A stretch of DNA of 64,000 nt. Source: Mucilaginibacter kameinonensis. GTDB taxonomy: Bacteria > Bacteroidota > Bacteroidia > Sphingobacteriales > Sphingobacteriaceae. Made by a program: the position numbers and the translations under genes. Where the stretch lies: assembly GCF_003675385.1 (NCBI RefSeq), contig NZ_RCWZ01000002.1, positions 682,001 to 746,000 of the forward strand, read 5' to 3'. The notes beneath the pieces are model-generated. The model saw only the letters and a program-made list of their open reading frames with translations, did not search any database and was not told the origin of the DNA. Below are positions 54,050 to 64,000 of this stretch, piece by piece (position 1 is the first letter of the stretch; the number at the start of each line of letters is the position of its first letter).

Positions 54050-56350
54050 TTACACTTCTACACTAATCTGCTCCCTTGCCTGTCTGGCCGCGGCTACCAT
54101 ATTTTCTAAGGCGGCTTTGGTTTCAGGCCATTTGCGGGTTTTCAAGCCACAATCGGGATTTACCCATAGGCGTTGCGCCGGGAGCAGATCGGCTGCTTTG
54201 GCCAGCAGGGAAGCCATTTCCTGGGTTGTAGGCACTCGTGGCGAATGGATGTCATACACACCGGGGCCTATCTCGTTTGGATATTCAAAATAGGCAAATG
54301 CCTGTAACAGTTCCATTTGCGACCTCGATGTTTCAATCGTGATCACATCGGCATCCATCGCCGCTATATGTTCAATGATATCGTTAAACTCGCTGTAACA
54401 CATATGCGTGTGGATCTGTGTTTGATCCTGAACGCCACTGGCTGTGATCCGGAATGCGTTAACCGCCCAATCCAAATAATGCGGGCGCTTAGCTTTCCGT
54501 AACGGCAAACCCTCACGAATGGCCGCCTCGTCAATTTGTACAATGCCAATGCCAGCGGCTTCCAACGCCAAAACTTCATCATGAATAGCCAAAGCGATCT
54601 GGTTGGTAGTTACATCTCTCGGCTGATCATCGCGCACAAACGACCATTGTAAAATAGTTACCGGACCGGTTAACATACCCTTCATCGGTTTGTCGGTTTG
54701 TGCCGCGGCAAATGCGCTCCAGCGTACAGTCATATCCTTAGGGCGACTTACATCACCATAAATTACAGGTGGTTTTACACAGCGGCTGCCATAGCTTTGT
54801 ACCCATCCATTTTTACTGAACAGGAAGCCATCAAGCTGTTCGCCAAAATATTCAACCATGTCATTGCGCTCAAATTCGCCATGCACCAGTACATCAAGGC
54901 CTATGTCTTCCTGCCAGCGGATAGCTTCGATAGTTGCCTGTTCTATTTCCTTTTCGTATTGCTCGATGGTCAGGTCGCCCTTTTTGAATTTTGCCCTTAA
55001 CTGGCGGATATCATCTGTTTGTGGAAAGGAACCAATGGTAGTAGTAGGGAAGGAAGGTAAGTTAAAACGCTCACGCTGCAATTGCTGACGTGCCGGGAAA
55101 GCGCTTTGGCGGGTAGCATCAGCTGCGGTAATAGCCGTAACACGGTCTTTCACCGTTTGTTTATGCACTTTTTGCGATGATCTTCTGCTGGCGATCGCTT
55201 TTATATTCGTTTCAAGCAAATCGTTATTTCCTTCGGTTATCTGCTTCAGTTCACTTATCTCATTTAGCTTTTGTTTGGCAAATGCCATCCAGTGTTTAAT
55301 TTCAGGATCGATGGCCGTTTCAAGGTCAAGATCTATCGGGCTATGCAGCAACGAGCACGAAGGAGCGATAATCACCCTTTCGGTACCCAATTTCTCAACT
55401 GCTTTATTGATCAGGCTTAGCGATTTTTCGTAGTCGTTTTTCCATACGTTACGCCCGTCAACCAGGCCGAGAGAGAGTTTAAGGTGAGCCGGGATCAGTG
55501 CGAGAACTTCGTCCAGTTGTTCTGGAGCACGTACAAGGTCGATATGCAATGCACTTACAGGAAGATTAACGGCCAGTTGTGTATTGTCCAGTAAAGCTTC
55601 AAAATAGGTTGCTACCAGTAGCTTAACGCCGCTTACCCTGTTGGCAATTGAGCGGTAGGCAAATTCAAAAGCTTCTTTTTCTTTTTTCGACAGATCAAGG
55701 GCCAGACAAGGCTCATCAAGCTGGATCCATTCGGCGCCCTGTTGTTTCAGGCGGTTAATGATCTCGATATAAACAGGCACCAATTTTTTGATCAGGTCAA
55801 CACGCTCAAAGCCTGCTTCTTTCTCTTTGCCCAGCAGCAGGTAGCTTACGGGGCCAACCAATACTGGCTTGGCCTTTTGCCCCAATTGTTGTTTGGCGCT
55901 GTTGTATTCGCCAAAAACATTTTCGTGAAAAATGCTGAACTCCTGATTAGCGGTAAATTCAGGAACGATGTAATGATAATTGGTATCCAGCCATTTGGTC
56001 ATTTCCATGGCGGTAATATCAAGTCCATCTTTCTGATAACCACGCGCCATGGCAAAATAAAGGTCAATTTCGCTGTTGGCTTTTACCTGGGATAGTACAG
56101 GCGAATAACGCTGAGGAATAACGCCCAGCATTAGGCTGGTGTCTAATACCTGGTCGTAAAAGCTAAAATCGTTGCAGGGGATTAGGTCGATACCTGCATC
56201 CAACTGGGTTTGCCAGTTCTCTTCTTTGATTTTACGGGCAACTTCCTTTAATTCTTTCAGGTCGATTTTACCTGCCCAGAATTGTTCGCAGGCTTTTTTG
56301 AGTTGTCTTTGGCTACCTATTCGCGGATAACCGAGGTTTTGCGTTAGCAT
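54050..56350 (-). CDS. metE: Cobalamin-independent methionine synthase
   Basis: A 766-residue enzyme from ATG 56350 ([20 protein letters not shown], the usual MetE start). The N-domain runs to about 390; the C-domain holds the zinc site, with [10 protein letters not shown] (His, Cys) and [13 protein letters not shown] (Cys). It passes the methyl of 5-methyltetrahydrofolate polyglutamate to homocysteine without B12. A cobalamin riboswitch and its promoter lie upstream on the same strand, so it is turned off when B12 is present. This implies that B12 uptake or synthesis and a MetH exist elsewhere. Confidence 0.95.
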   Translation of the reverse strand: MLTQNLGYPRIGSQRQLKKACEQFWAGKIDLKELKEVARKIKEENWQTQLDAGIDLIPCNDFSFYDQVLDTSLMLGVIPQRYSPVLSQVKANSEIDLYFAMARGYQKDGLDITAMEMTKWLDTNYHYIVPEFTANQEFSIFHENVFGEYNSAKQQLGQKAKPVLVGPVSYLLLGKEKEAGFERVDLIKKLVPVYIEIINRLKQQGAEWIQLDEPCLALDLSKKEKEAFEFAYRSIANRVSGVKLLVATYFEALLDNTQLAVNLPVSALHIDLVRAPEQLDEVLALIPAHLKLSLGLVDGRNVWKNDYEKSLSLINKAVEKLGTERVIIAPSCSLLHSPIDLDLETAIDPEIKHWMAFAKQKLNEISELKQITEGNNDLLETNIKAIASRRSSQKVHKQTVKDRVTAITAADATRQSAFPARQQLQRERFNLPSFPTTTIGSFPQTDDIRQLRAKFKKGDLTIEQYEKEIEQATIEAIRWQEDIGLDVLVHGEFERNDMVEYFGEQLDGFLFSKNGWVQSYGSRCVKPPVIYGDVSRPKDMTVRWSAFAAAQTDKPMKGMLTGPVTILQWSFVRDDQPRDVTTNQIALAIHDEVLALEAAGIGIVQIDEAAIREGLPLRKAKRPHYLDWAVNAFRITASGVQDQTQIHTHMCYSEFNDIIEHIAAMDADVITIETSRSQMELLQAFAYFEYPNEIGPGVYDIHSPRVPTTQEMASLLAKAADLLPAQRLWVNPDCGLKTRKWPETKAALENMVAAARQAREQISVEV

Positions 56351-56513
56351 TTCTTTAAAGATTTTAGTTAGAAAACAGTTGAAAGTGTTTTTACAAACTT
56401 TACAGCGATTCACGAAAAAACAGGGCATACTCAGGCGTTCGGGCAGGCTATTGCCAGCTATTGAAAACCATCAGGTCAGACCATTTGCTTTATTTCGCGA
56501 AAGCATCGTCTTT

Positions 56514-56690
56514 CCGAAAAGGGCAGGTATCCTGGCTTATAACATTTCCGCCGTCCTTCCCAACCGCTGTTTGGTGGTCAGTGGACATTGCAGGCCGAAA
56601 CTTTCTTGTTATTTACAGTTGCGCGACAGCCCGTGATTTGCACACGGTTCCCTTTTAATTTCCCATAGCTTATGGGACAACCTTTTCCGG
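56514..56690 (-). ncRNA. Cobalamin (B12) riboswitch in the metE leader
   Basis: Minus-strand consensus parts are in order: P1 strand CCGGAAAAGG, AAAGGGAACCGTG, GCTGTCGCGCAACTGT, CCACTG, GGGAAGGACGGCGG and the B12 box AGCCAGGATACCTGCC (56537-56522), then the closing P1 strand CCCTTTTCGG. The element ends 163 bases before the metE ATG. Ligand binding should lower metE expression. Confidence 0.93.
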
Positions 56691-56750
56691 TAGAGAAAGT
56701 AAAGAACTTTTGTTGTGATTTATCCTCTTGTTTTAGGATTAAATTCTGAA

Positions 56751-56758
56751 CAAAGCTA
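56751..56758 (-). promoter_or_regulatory. -7 element of the riboswitch-metE transcript
   Basis: TAGCTTTG on the minus strand matches the Bacteroidota -7 consensus and lies about 60 bases upstream of the riboswitch. No clear TTG at -33 was found. Confidence 0.5.
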
Positions 56759-56882
56759 ATAAGTAAGATTTAATAACTAATTAATGGTATTTAAATAGGT
56801 TTAAAAATCTACATTTGGTTTTTATTTAAGATTATTGAACTAATTGAAGGTTGTAATCTTCGCGATAAAAGAAAAATATTCT

Positions 56883-57344
56883 ATGGAAGAACTGGACGAT
56901 ACAGATATACAATTGCTCAAGCTGCTGGGCGACGATTCGGAACTAACCATAAAAGAACTGGCGGCCAAAGTAAACCTTTCGCCAACGCCGGTTTTTGAAA
57001 GGGTAAAACGACTGAAGGCCAACGGGTACATCAAAAAATACATTGCCCTGATTGATGCAGAAAAGCTTAATTACGGTTTAATAGTTTTCTGCAATATCAA
57101 GCTTAAACAACACGATAAAAGCATTGGGCATAGCTTTGTGACCGATATCCTGAAGCTTAAAGAAGTAGTAGAATGTTATAATATTTCCGGTGATTTCGAT
57201 TTTCTGCTGAAAGTTTACGCGAGGGATATGAAACACTACCAGGATTTTGTATTTAATAAACTGGGCTCGGTGACAAGCATCGGGAGTACACACAGCACTT
57301 TTGTCATGTGTGAGAATAAGAACTCTTATAATATCAATTTATAA
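56883..57344 (+). CDS. Lrp/AsnC-family transcriptional regulator
   Basis: A 153-residue regulator, ATG 56883 (MEELDDTDIQLLKLLGDD). Helix-turn-helix: TIKELAAKVNLSPTPVFERV; the RAM effector domain follows (about 70-145, VVECYNISGDFDFLLKVYAR). It is divergent from metE, with the B12 riboswitch between them, and may respond to methionine or another amino acid; that link is inference from position. Confidence 0.9.
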   Translation: MEELDDTDIQLLKLLGDDSELTIKELAAKVNLSPTPVFERVKRLKANGYIKKYIALIDAEKLNYGLIVFCNIKLKQHDKSIGHSFVTDILKLKEVVECYNISGDFDFLLKVYARDMKHYQDFVFNKLGSVTSIGSTHSTFVMCENKNSYNINL

Positions 57345-57389
57345 TGATGATCTAAAGGATATTAGATTTTATTTGAAAGTTTCACGTGG

Positions 57390-57575
57390 AGACGCATCAC
57401 ATGCGTCTTTAAATTTGATGAAAGATTATTCGTTAAGCAATGCTTCATTGCCGTTGGTTTTAACCAACGGAATAATGAATGGTAACAAGCGGGCTTTAGC
57501 CCAAATCCACATGTGTAATTAGGCTAAAGCCAGAGCTTTTCAGTCTTTGTACCGTTGGTTAAAACCAACGGCAAC
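57390..57575. repeat. Nested palindromic repeat, family G
   Basis: In order: AGACGCAT/ATGCGTCT hairpin (57390-57408); CCGTTGGTTTTAACCAACGG (57451-57470); GGGCTTTAGCCC (57491-57502); GGCTAAAGCC (57522-57531); CCGTTGGTTAAAACCAACGG (57552-57571). The second to fifth form a larger mirror-type inverted repeat made of hairpins. It lies in the convergent spacer between the Lrp and glycosyltransferase genes. Confidence 0.8.
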
Positions 57576-57601
57576 GAATATTTTGCATTTAAAACGGTCG
57601 C

Positions 57602-58720
57602 TCAAATATATAGTTGGTGATTTAGTTTTGAAGTTTCCGCAGGCCGAACCCTCACGTTAGTTGCTTCGTTTGATTCAAATAACTGCATCATTGCTTTCGC
57701 GTTTTGTTGTATTGTGAAAGGTAAAATGCTTTGATAGCCGGCATCCGGGTTAGTTAGTAAACGTCTGAGCATATTAACCATTTCCATTTTATCAGCAGCG
57801 ATACGCCAGTTTTCGATTGTGGCGTCCATCGGTTTTACAAAACTCAAAACCTGCGCCCCGGCGTACAATGCCTCCAGGCAAACCGCACCGAAACCTTCAT
57901 AATTTGAGGTGTGTAAAAATACCTTGGCACGCTGCATCATTTGTAATACCTCTTCATGAGGCAACCTGCCTGCAAAGGAAACATTATTTGTCAGGCCAAG
58001 TGCTGCAGCCATTTCCTTTAGACGCTTCATTTCGGTACCATCGCCAATAATTGCCGCTTTTACGCCGGGGATAGCTATTTTCAGCGAAGCAATTACTTCT
58101 AAAAACACATGGTATTGTTTTAATGGGATCAATGAGCCTGCTCCAATAATATCAATATCCCGTTTGGCATTAGAGTCTTTAAACCGGGTAACATCAATCC
58201 CAACCGGAATTATATGTGCCGGTTTTATAGCATAATTGTTATTAAACTCACGCACCAGGAAATCAGACAAAGCGATCAATCTATTTGCAGTTGGTTTTGC
58301 TTTGGTAAAATACTTATTGCCCGCTTTCGCATCCTGCCCTAATAGCCAGGTGTAATGCTTTAGCCCATATCTGCGGGCAAATATATTACCGATGTAAGCA
58401 CATTTGCCAAGCCAGAAACTTAACATACCAATGATCTGGGTCTCCTTGTGAAGCTTATGTAAAACCCTGAGCACCTTGAGCCCGGTAAAACGCCGGACAA
58501 CCCTGCTGTTGCGGGGATTGCCAAACGCGATAACCTTTATACCATGCCACAGATATTCGCCACTGAAAAAGGGATATTGAAAAGTAAGCACCACTATATT
58601 TAATTCCGGATGTTCTTCCTGTAAGGCCTTTACAAAAACCTGCTGCGGGGGGATGCAGGTACTGTCGCCTTCATGTTCGGGAAAGCCGGGAGTTAAAATG
58701 ACCAGTGTTTTGTGCTTCAT
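57602..58720 (-). CDS. GT4-family glycosyltransferase
   Basis: A 372-residue GT-B enzyme: TLVILTPGFPEHEGDSTCIP at the N-terminal glycine-rich turn, LIALSDFLVREFNN and IIPVGIDVTRF in the hinge, IIGAGSLIPLKQYHVFLEVI, and the donor-site motif SNYEGFGAVCLEALYAGAQV (two Glu of the EGFG...E pair). It likely adds a sugar to a surface polysaccharide or lipid. It is alone, so the acceptor is unknown. Confidence 0.88.
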   Translation of the reverse strand: MKHKTLVILTPGFPEHEGDSTCIPPQQVFVKALQEEHPELNIVVLTFQYPFFSGEYLWHGIKVIAFGNPRNSRVVRRFTGLKVLRVLHKLHKETQIIGMLSFWLGKCAYIGNIFARRYGLKHYTWLLGQDAKAGNKYFTKAKPTANRLIALSDFLVREFNNNYAIKPAHIIPVGIDVTRFKDSNAKRDIDIIGAGSLIPLKQYHVFLEVIASLKIAIPGVKAAIIGDGTEMKRLKEMAAALGLTNNVSFAGRLPHEEVLQMMQRAKVFLHTSNYEGFGAVCLEALYAGAQVLSFVKPMDATIENWRIAADKMEMVNMLRRLLTNPDAGYQSILPFTIQQNAKAMMQLFESNEATNVRVRPAETSKLNHQLYI

Positions 58721-58955
58721 TGAAATAATATTTAATGCTTTTCGGAATAGGGATAAACCTTTCTAAAGCATTGTAATCACTATTAGTTACGGGAGAATTT
58801 TGCGCCGGGTTGCTTAACGGACTCGTTTTTATAATGCTGATGTTTTTAAAGCCGGTTGATGGAGGGGATTTGTTTGGATTTATTTTCTAACTTGGCAATA
58901 GTTCCTTTTCCAATTAAAGGGGCTTTAACAAACGTACTTTTCTAAAAAGTTTACG
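58721..58955. other. Divergent spacer between the glycosyltransferase gene and prpBCD
   Basis: No gene. TACTTTTC (58939-58946 region, one mismatch to TAnnTTTG) lies a few bases before prpB and may be its -7 element. ATTTTGCGCC near 58796 resembles other start-proximal promoter segments in this window. Confidence 0.35.
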
Positions 58956-59858
58956 ATGCAACCAAATAACCCTAAATCGCCGGGCCAGAAATTTCGTGAG
59001 GCCTTGCGAAATGAAAAACCACTACAAATAGTTGGCGCTATAAATGCCAACCACGCATTGCTGGCACAACAGGCCGGCTTTAACGCTATTTATTTATCAG
59101 GCGGCGGCGTAGCCGCCGGATCCTTAGGCATCCCTGATTTGGGAATCACAACTCTGGAAGATGTGCTTATCGACATTCAAAGGATCACCAATGTTTGTGA
59201 CCTGCCATTACTGGTAGATGTTGACACCGGCTTTGGACCATCCGCGTTTAATGTTGCCCGTACTGTTAAGTCTCTAATTAAAGCCGGAGCAGCTGCTTTG
59301 CATATTGAAGACCAGGTAGGGGCCAAACGCTGCGGGCATCGCCCCGGTAAGGAAGTAGTAAGTAAAGATGAAATGGTTGACCGTTTAAAAGCTGCGGCAG
59401 ACGCCCGTACAGATGAGCATTTTGTAATAGGTGCCCGCACCGATGCCTTTGCCAACGAGGGATTAGAGAAAACCCTGGAGCGGGCGGTTGCTTACAAAGA
59501 AGCCGGTGCCGATTTCATTTTTGCTGAGGCCGTTCCAGACCTAAGCTATTACCGGAAGTTTGTGGAAGCAACCGGTATCCCAGTACTGGCCAATATTACA
59601 GAGTTTGGCATGATCCCGATGTATACGGTTGAAGAACTTGGAGAGGCAGGTGTAGAGCTGGTGCTTTACCCGCTTTCGGCATTTAGGGCAGCAAATAAGG
59701 CCGCACAAAATGTATATCAGCATATCCGTAAGGATGGCACCCAGAAAAATGTACTGGACACGATGCAAACCCGCGAAGAGTTATATAAAAGCATAGGGTA
59801 CCACGCTTATGAGCAAAAATTAGACGACCTTTTTAAGAAGAACCAGGATGGAAAGTAA
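58956..59858 (+). CDS. prpB: 2-methylisocitrate lyase
   Basis: A 300-residue enzyme of the isocitrate-lyase/PEP-mutase barrel family. It splits 2-methylisocitrate to pyruvate and succinate in the methylcitrate cycle. The catalytic loop is [12 protein letters not shown] (Cys126), magnesium residues lie in VDVDTGFG (Asp88, Asp90) and IEDQ, and the N-terminal [17 protein letters not shown] matches PrpB. It is the first gene of prpBCD; its end overlaps prpC by 11 bases. Confidence 0.95.
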   Translation: MQPNNPKSPGQKFREALRNEKPLQIVGAINANHALLAQQAGFNAIYLSGGGVAAGSLGIPDLGITTLEDVLIDIQRITNVCDLPLLVDVDTGFGPSAFNVARTVKSLIKAGAAALHIEDQVGAKRCGHRPGKEVVSKDEMVDRLKAAADARTDEHFVIGARTDAFANEGLEKTLERAVAYKEAGADFIFAEAVPDLSYYRKFVEATGIPVLANITEFGMIPMYTVEELGEAGVELVLYPLSAFRAANKAAQNVYQHIRKDGTQKNVLDTMQTREELYKSIGYHAYEQKLDDLFKKNQDGK

Positions 59859-61002
59859 TACTGAAAATACGTTCAAACCTAAAAAGAGCGTGGCTCTTTC
59901 GGGAGTTATTGCCGGAAATACTGCCTTGTGCAGCGTAGGAAAAAGCGGTAATGACCTGCATTACCGGGGATACAATATTCTTGACCTTGCCGACCAGGCG
60001 GAGTTTGAGGAGGTAGCTTACCTGCTCATTTATGGTTCGCTACCCAGTAAACCGCAACTGGCCAACTATAAAACCAAGCTGAAATCAATGCGGGGATTGC
60101 CTAACTCGGTAAAGAATATTCTGCAGCAGATTCCGGCGGCGGCGCATCCTATGGATGTTATGCGCTCAACCGTATCGGCTATCGGGAGCATTCAGCCCGA
60201 AAAAGATGACCACAATGTTTCCGGAGCGAGGGATATCGCGGATAAGCTATTAGCCTGCTTCAGTTCGGCTTTGTTATATTGGTACCATTATGCGCACAAC
60301 GGCAAAAGCATTGAGGTGGAAACCGATGACGATAGTATTGGCGCGCATTTTCTTCACCTGTTGCATGGCCGTAAACCTTCAGCTTCATGGGAGCGTGCTA
60401 TGCAGATCTCTTTAAACCTGTATGCCGAGCATGAGTTTAATGCTTCCACCTTTACCAGCAGGGTAATTGCAGGTACGGGTTCAGATATTTATTCGGCCGT
60501 TACAGGAGCGATCGGCGCTTTGCGGGGGCCTAAACATGGTGGCGCAAATGAGGTGGCTTTTGATATCCAAAGCCGTTATAATTCGCCGGATGAGGCCGAA
60601 GAGGATATCCGCAAACGTTTGGCCAATAAGGAGGTGATTATTGGTTTTGGGCACCCGGTATATACCATATCCGACCCACGAAATGTGGTGATCAAAAAAG
60701 TAGCAAAAAGCCTCTCGGAAGAATCGGGTGATATGCTGCTGTTTAACATTGCCGAGCGTCTGGAAACACTGATGTGGAACGAAAAGAAGATGTTCCCCAA
60801 CCTCGATTGGTTCTCTGCTGTTTCCTATCACCTGATGGGTGTACCAACCTTAATGTTCACACCGCTTTTTGTGATATCACGTATCACAGGATGGAGCGCT
60901 CATATCATTGAACAACGGCAGGATGGCAAGATCATCCGCCCGAGCGCTAATTATATCGGACCGGATAACAAGGAGTTTGTCCCGCTGGATAAAAGATGTT
61001 AA
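59848..61002 (+). CDS. prpC: 2-methylcitrate synthase
   Basis: A 384-residue citrate-synthase-fold enzyme joining propionyl-CoA with oxaloacetate. Family blocks: [51 protein letters not shown] (catalytic His), [13 protein letters not shown] (His) and the terminal Arg-rich part. Position after prpB and before prpD, and the short type-II length, favour methylcitrate over citrate synthase. Confidence 0.93.
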   Translation: MESNTENTFKPKKSVALSGVIAGNTALCSVGKSGNDLHYRGYNILDLADQAEFEEVAYLLIYGSLPSKPQLANYKTKLKSMRGLPNSVKNILQQIPAAAHPMDVMRSTVSAIGSIQPEKDDHNVSGARDIADKLLACFSSALLYWYHYAHNGKSIEVETDDDSIGAHFLHLLHGRKPSASWERAMQISLNLYAEHEFNASTFTSRVIAGTGSDIYSAVTGAIGALRGPKHGGANEVAFDIQSRYNSPDEAEEDIRKRLANKEVIIGFGHPVYTISDPRNVVIKKVAKSLSEESGDMLLFNIAERLETLMWNEKKMFPNLDWFSAVSYHLMGVPTLMFTPLFVISRITGWSAHIIEQRQDGKIIRPSANYIGPDNKEFVPLDKRC

Positions 61003-61046
61003 TCGCCAATAGAAATCTTTAATAACCAAAAATCTAAAATAAATTC

Positions 61047-62498
61047 ATGTCAGCCCATATCTCAAACGAACGACCACAACCGGATAAAGTACTAACCGAT
61101 ATAGTAGATTATGTGTTAAACTATGAAATTAAAAGTGACCAGGCCTGGAAAACAGCACACTATTGCCTGCTGGATACTTTGGGCTGCGGGTTTGAAGCTT
61201 TAACTTATCCGGCCTGCACCAAGTTGTTGGGCCCCGTAGTTAAAGGTACCATAGTGCCCAACGGCGCTAAAGTTCCCGGAACATCATTTCAGCTTGATCC
61301 TATTCAGGCTGCGTTTAATATAGGCGCGATTGTGCGCTGGCTGGATTTTAACGATACCTGGCTGGCGGCAGAGTGGGGGCACCCCTCAGATAACCTCGGT
61401 GGTATTTTAGCTGTAGCAGATTGGCTGTCGCGTACATTAGTTGCTGAAGGTAAACCCGCATTGCTGATGAAAGACGTGCTTGACGCTATGGTGCGGGCGC
61501 ACGAAATACAAGGTGTGCTGGCGCTTGAAAACTCATTTAATAAAGTAGGCCTGGATCATGTGTTTTTAGTGAAAGTGGCTTCTGTAGCGGTAGTTGGCAG
61601 GCTGATTGGCTTAACCCGCGATGAGTTGATAAACGCAGTATCATTAGCTTTTGTTGATGGGCAGGCTTTACGTACCTACCGCCATTCACCTAATACGGGC
61701 AGCCGCAAATCATGGGCAGCCGGCGATGCTACATCAAGAGCTGTACGCTTGGCCTTAATAGCCCAAACAGGCGAAATGGGATATCCATCGGTACTTACCG
61801 CCAAAACATGGGGCTTTTATGATGTTTCATTTAAAGGGAATGCGTTTAAGTTTCAGCGTGATTATGGTTCTTATGTAATGGAGCATATCCTGTTTAAGAT
61901 TTCGTTCCCTGCTGAATTTCACTCGCAAACCGCAGTTGAAGCGGCAATGACCCTGCACAATAAACTGAAGGAAGTCGGTAAAACTGCTAACGACATTAAG
62001 AGAATCACTATTCGTACCCATGAGGCCGCTATACGTATCATCGATAAAAAAGGGCCTTTAAATAACCCTGCGGACAGGGATCATTGTATCCAATACATGA
62101 TTGCGGTGCCGCTGATATTTGGAAGGCTCACCGCCGCCGATTATGAAGACAATGTTGCCGCGGATATCCGTATCGATATACTACGTGATAAAATGGCCTG
62201 CGTGGAAGACCCGCAGTTCACTAAAGATTACCTCGACCCCGAAAAACGCTCAATTTCCAATGCCCTGACAGTTGAACTGAATGATGGAACTATACTGGAT
62301 GAAGTAGTGGTTGAATATCCAATAGGTCATAAACGCCGCCGTGAAGAAGGCATACCTAAACTGCTGGATAAATTTAAAATTAACCTGGCCAGGATCTTTG
62401 CCGAAAAACAGCAGCAAAATATTTTGAGTGCTGCATTGGATTATGATAGACTGGTGAACACCCCGGTTAATGAATTTGTGGATTTGATGGTGATGTAG
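61047..62498 (+). CDS. prpD: 2-methylcitrate dehydratase
   Basis: A 483-residue MmgE/PrpD-family protein (ALAY-like start [71 protein letters not shown]). It dehydrates 2-methylcitrate to 2-methyl-cis-aconitate; the hydration step would use an aconitase elsewhere, since no acnD or prpF is here. It lies 44 bases after prpC and ends at a strong terminator. Confidence 0.94.
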   Translation: MSAHISNERPQPDKVLTDIVDYVLNYEIKSDQAWKTAHYCLLDTLGCGFEALTYPACTKLLGPVVKGTIVPNGAKVPGTSFQLDPIQAAFNIGAIVRWLDFNDTWLAAEWGHPSDNLGGILAVADWLSRTLVAEGKPALLMKDVLDAMVRAHEIQGVLALENSFNKVGLDHVFLVKVASVAVVGRLIGLTRDELINAVSLAFVDGQALRTYRHSPNTGSRKSWAAGDATSRAVRLALIAQTGEMGYPSVLTAKTWGFYDVSFKGNAFKFQRDYGSYVMEHILFKISFPAEFHSQTAVEAAMTLHNKLKEVGKTANDIKRITIRTHEAAIRIIDKKGPLNNPADRDHCIQYMIAVPLIFGRLTAADYEDNVAADIRIDILRDKMACVEDPQFTKDYLDPEKRSISNALTVELNDGTILDEVVVEYPIGHKRRREEGIPKLLDKFKINLARIFAEKQQQNILSAALDYDRLVNTPVNEFVDLMVM

Positions 62499-62520
62499 AT
62501 ATGATCGAAATACTTATCAT

Positions 62521-62550
62521 AAAGGCTTCCTGCTAAAACAGGAAGCCTTT
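62521..62550. terminator. Bidirectional terminator after prpD
   Basis: Perfect 12-bp stem AAAGGCTTCCTG with CAGGAAGCCTTT, loop CTAAAA. It separates prpD from the converging phospholipase-D-like gene and can serve both. Confidence 0.88.
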
Positions 62551-62555
62551 ATAGT

Positions 62556-64000
62556 TTAGCACCATTCACTAAGTTCCCTGAGGGTTCGGGTATTTTGCAG
62601 GTAACTGTTTTGCCAGGCAGGATCACTGTTAAGCTGGCTCCATGGCTTTTTACCGGCAGCTTCCATATCATGCAAATAAGCACGCCAGCGATAATGAGCG
62701 TATGTAGATATACAGGCAACCGCGTAATGTTTTGCCAGCGCTTTATTTCCTGTAATTACAACAAAATTTTCGTCATTTGCCTGGCTGGCGCTTGATGAGA
62801 AATTGTGAGAGCCGGTAACAACAATCGGGTTATCAGTAAAAGCATCTATAACAATCATTTTGGCGTGTGTAATTGCGAAGCCTATTTTACTTAAAAATAT
62901 GTTCCGGGTAACTTCACCAACCCAAAAGCTAAAATCATTCCCGATCCCTTCCGGCTGAACCAGGTTGGTGGTATAAGGCATGTCCTTGGTTTCGTCCAGG
63001 AGCCTGAAGTTTTCCCGATTGCTGGCAATTACCGTACTCACAACACCGCGTATATACATCCCATCTTGTGCTGCCTTTTTTACGATACTTGTCAAAGGTT
63101 CACCGCCGGGCTGAAACATAACATACAGGATGGATTCTTTTGCATTGTTAACCAAATTCTGCAGATATTTGATATCAACCGGGGTTGTTTTTTTTGCAGC
63201 CTTCTCTGTCCTGGTGAACCATGCGCTTACATTACCGATAGTTTTGGGAGTATTGCCATTGAAAGTCACCAGGTCTGATGTAAAGGCGCTTCCGGCTTGT
63301 TTTAGCTTTTTCCAATAATCGTAATATAAACCGGCTACAGCAGCATCTTTTAACAGGATGCCATTATTTAATTGAGTGCAGAGCCCGGTAGGCGACCAAT
63401 TGGTGCTGCCAGTCCAGGCAGACACTGCCTTATCCGTACGGTTATCAACGGTGATGAGTATTTTGTTGTGGCCCAGGCCTTCTTTAGCCAGCAATCTGTC
63501 TGATACGTTTACACCGGCCAACTTTAGATCAGCGCGTACATCTTCGTTTTCATCGACAAAAGCGGTATGACCATCAATTGTTTTTGTATTTGCACCGTCA
63601 GACAGGACGATGTGCGCCCTTGGGCCTATTTGTTTCAGTTTATCTATCAGTTCTGTATCCGACAATTCGAAGAGTGCGGCATGAATATCCAGAAACGGAT
63701 CTTGTATTACGGTATTCAGCAGCTTGAGCAGTGCAATCCGTAATTCTCCGGATAAAAAGATCCGTAACGGTTCCTGGATCAATCTAACGTTATTAGAAAT
63801 ATCATTAGCAGTCCATTTTTTTTCGCGGGCTATTCTGGCCACATACTGCGACATCACCGCGCCCCGGTTAAAATAAACTTCGATATCATCACCCGCGGCC
63901 GCGTTTACATCGATTTGAGCCGTCCATGAAGATTTCGCAATTACCTGTAGTTTGGTTTCCCCAAGCACTGTATTTGCTTTCTTCCCCAGGCATGAAACGC
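62556..64000 (-). CDS. Phospholipase D-like (HKD) protein, 5' end outside window
   Basis: At least 481 residues; the frame continues through the right edge (…SCLGKKANT before the GTG at 63968), so the start is not in the window. Two PLDc_2-type half-sites are present: LGHNKILITVDN with AWTGSTNWSPTG, and ITHAKMIVID with VTGSHNFSSSASQANDEN. Each His-x-Lys plus Asn/Ser set is needed for phosphodiester cleavage. The domain order and the long N-terminal part suggest a nuclease- or phosphatidyl-type enzyme; substrate unknown. It converges with prpD. Confidence 0.85.
   Translation of the reverse strand, partial: VSCLGKKANTVLGETKLQVIAKSSWTAQIDVNAAAGDDIEVYFNRGAVMSQYVARIAREKKWTANDISNNVRLIQEPLRIFLSGELRIALLKLLNTVIQDPFLDIHAALFELSDTELIDKLKQIGPRAHIVLSDGANTKTIDGHTAFVDENEDVRADLKLAGVNVSDRLLAKEGLGHNKILITVDNRTDKAVSAWTGSTNWSPTGLCTQLNNGILLKDAAVAGLYYDYWKKLKQAGSAFTSDLVTFNGNTPKTIGNVSAWFTRTEKAAKKTTPVDIKYLQNLVNNAKESILYVMFQPGGEPLTSIVKKAAQDGMYIRGVVSTVIASNRENFRLLDETKDMPYTTNLVQPEGIGNDFSFWVGEVTRNIFLSKIGFAITHAKMIVIDAFTDNPIVVTGSHNFSSSASQANDENFVVITGNKALAKHYAVACISTYAHYRWRAYLHDMEAAGKKPWSQLNSDPAWQNSYLQNTRTLRELSEWC

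Overview
The window looks like a chromosomal piece of a Bacteroidota genome, most likely family Sphingobacteriaceae and close to Mucilaginibacter or Pedobacter. The supporting signs are a SusC/SusD pair with a GH92 mannosidase, large secreted GH3 and GH78 glycosidases, promoters with the Bacteroidota -7 element TAnnTTTG, many Crp/AraC/two-component regulators, and several families of small palindromic intergenic repeats. The genus is an inference from gene style; no database search was possible. The window opens inside an APC-type permease gene and closes inside a phospholipase-D-like gene.

Layout. 0-6 kb: permease end, a PBP4-type D,D-carboxypeptidase, two small envelope proteins, then a minus-strand set made of a FixL-like PAS histidine kinase with all four heme-pocket residues, a receiver-Crp fusion regulator and a truncated D-lactate-dehydrogenase-like protein with a cysteine cluster. 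6-17 kb: a DUF218 protein, a secreted protein, then a glycan locus (SusC, SusD, GH92, glycerophosphodiesterase). 16.7-25 kb: regulators (AraC, a Crp/Fnr protein with four N-terminal cysteines, a four-gene lipoprotein/membrane/kinase/LuxR-regulator operon), an AidA/PixA inclusion-body protein, a GyrI-like protein, a TonB_C-propeller protein and an SRPBCC protein. 25-36.8 kb: a Pif1-like helicase with HRDC domain, a GH3 beta-glucosidase with a LacI-type palindrome upstream, tRNA-Gly(GCC), SDR/AraC, VOC, YVTN propeller and acyltransferase genes, separated by repeat-rich DNA.

36.9-45.2 kb is the accessory part and the most unusual region. A minus-strand cassette encodes (1) a TRPM-type SLOG domain joined to two two-helix SLATT/DUF4231-like membrane modules, (2) a multi-Rossmann protein ending in a TIR domain that keeps its catalytic glutamate, whose 5' end is displaced by a one-base frameshift, and (3) a membrane protein with a Rossmann/TIR-like segment and a long helical-repeat tail. 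By analogy with Thoeris, a TIR-made ADP-ribose-type signal may be sensed by the SLOG domain and cause membrane disruption. That is inference; the domain layout is what the sequence shows.

45.5-64 kb: a DUF6268 barrel, a MarR regulator whose promoter is embedded in a perfect 32-bp palindrome, a GH78 rhamnosidase, cupin, CHAD, alpha/beta-hydrolase and QueD genes, metE behind a cobalamin riboswitch with a divergent Lrp gene, a GT4 glycosyltransferase, and the 2-methylcitrate operon prpBCD. metE and prpBCD are both B12-independent alternatives to B12-dependent steps, lying within 9 kb of each other. No CRISPR array, transposase or integrase gene was recognised.
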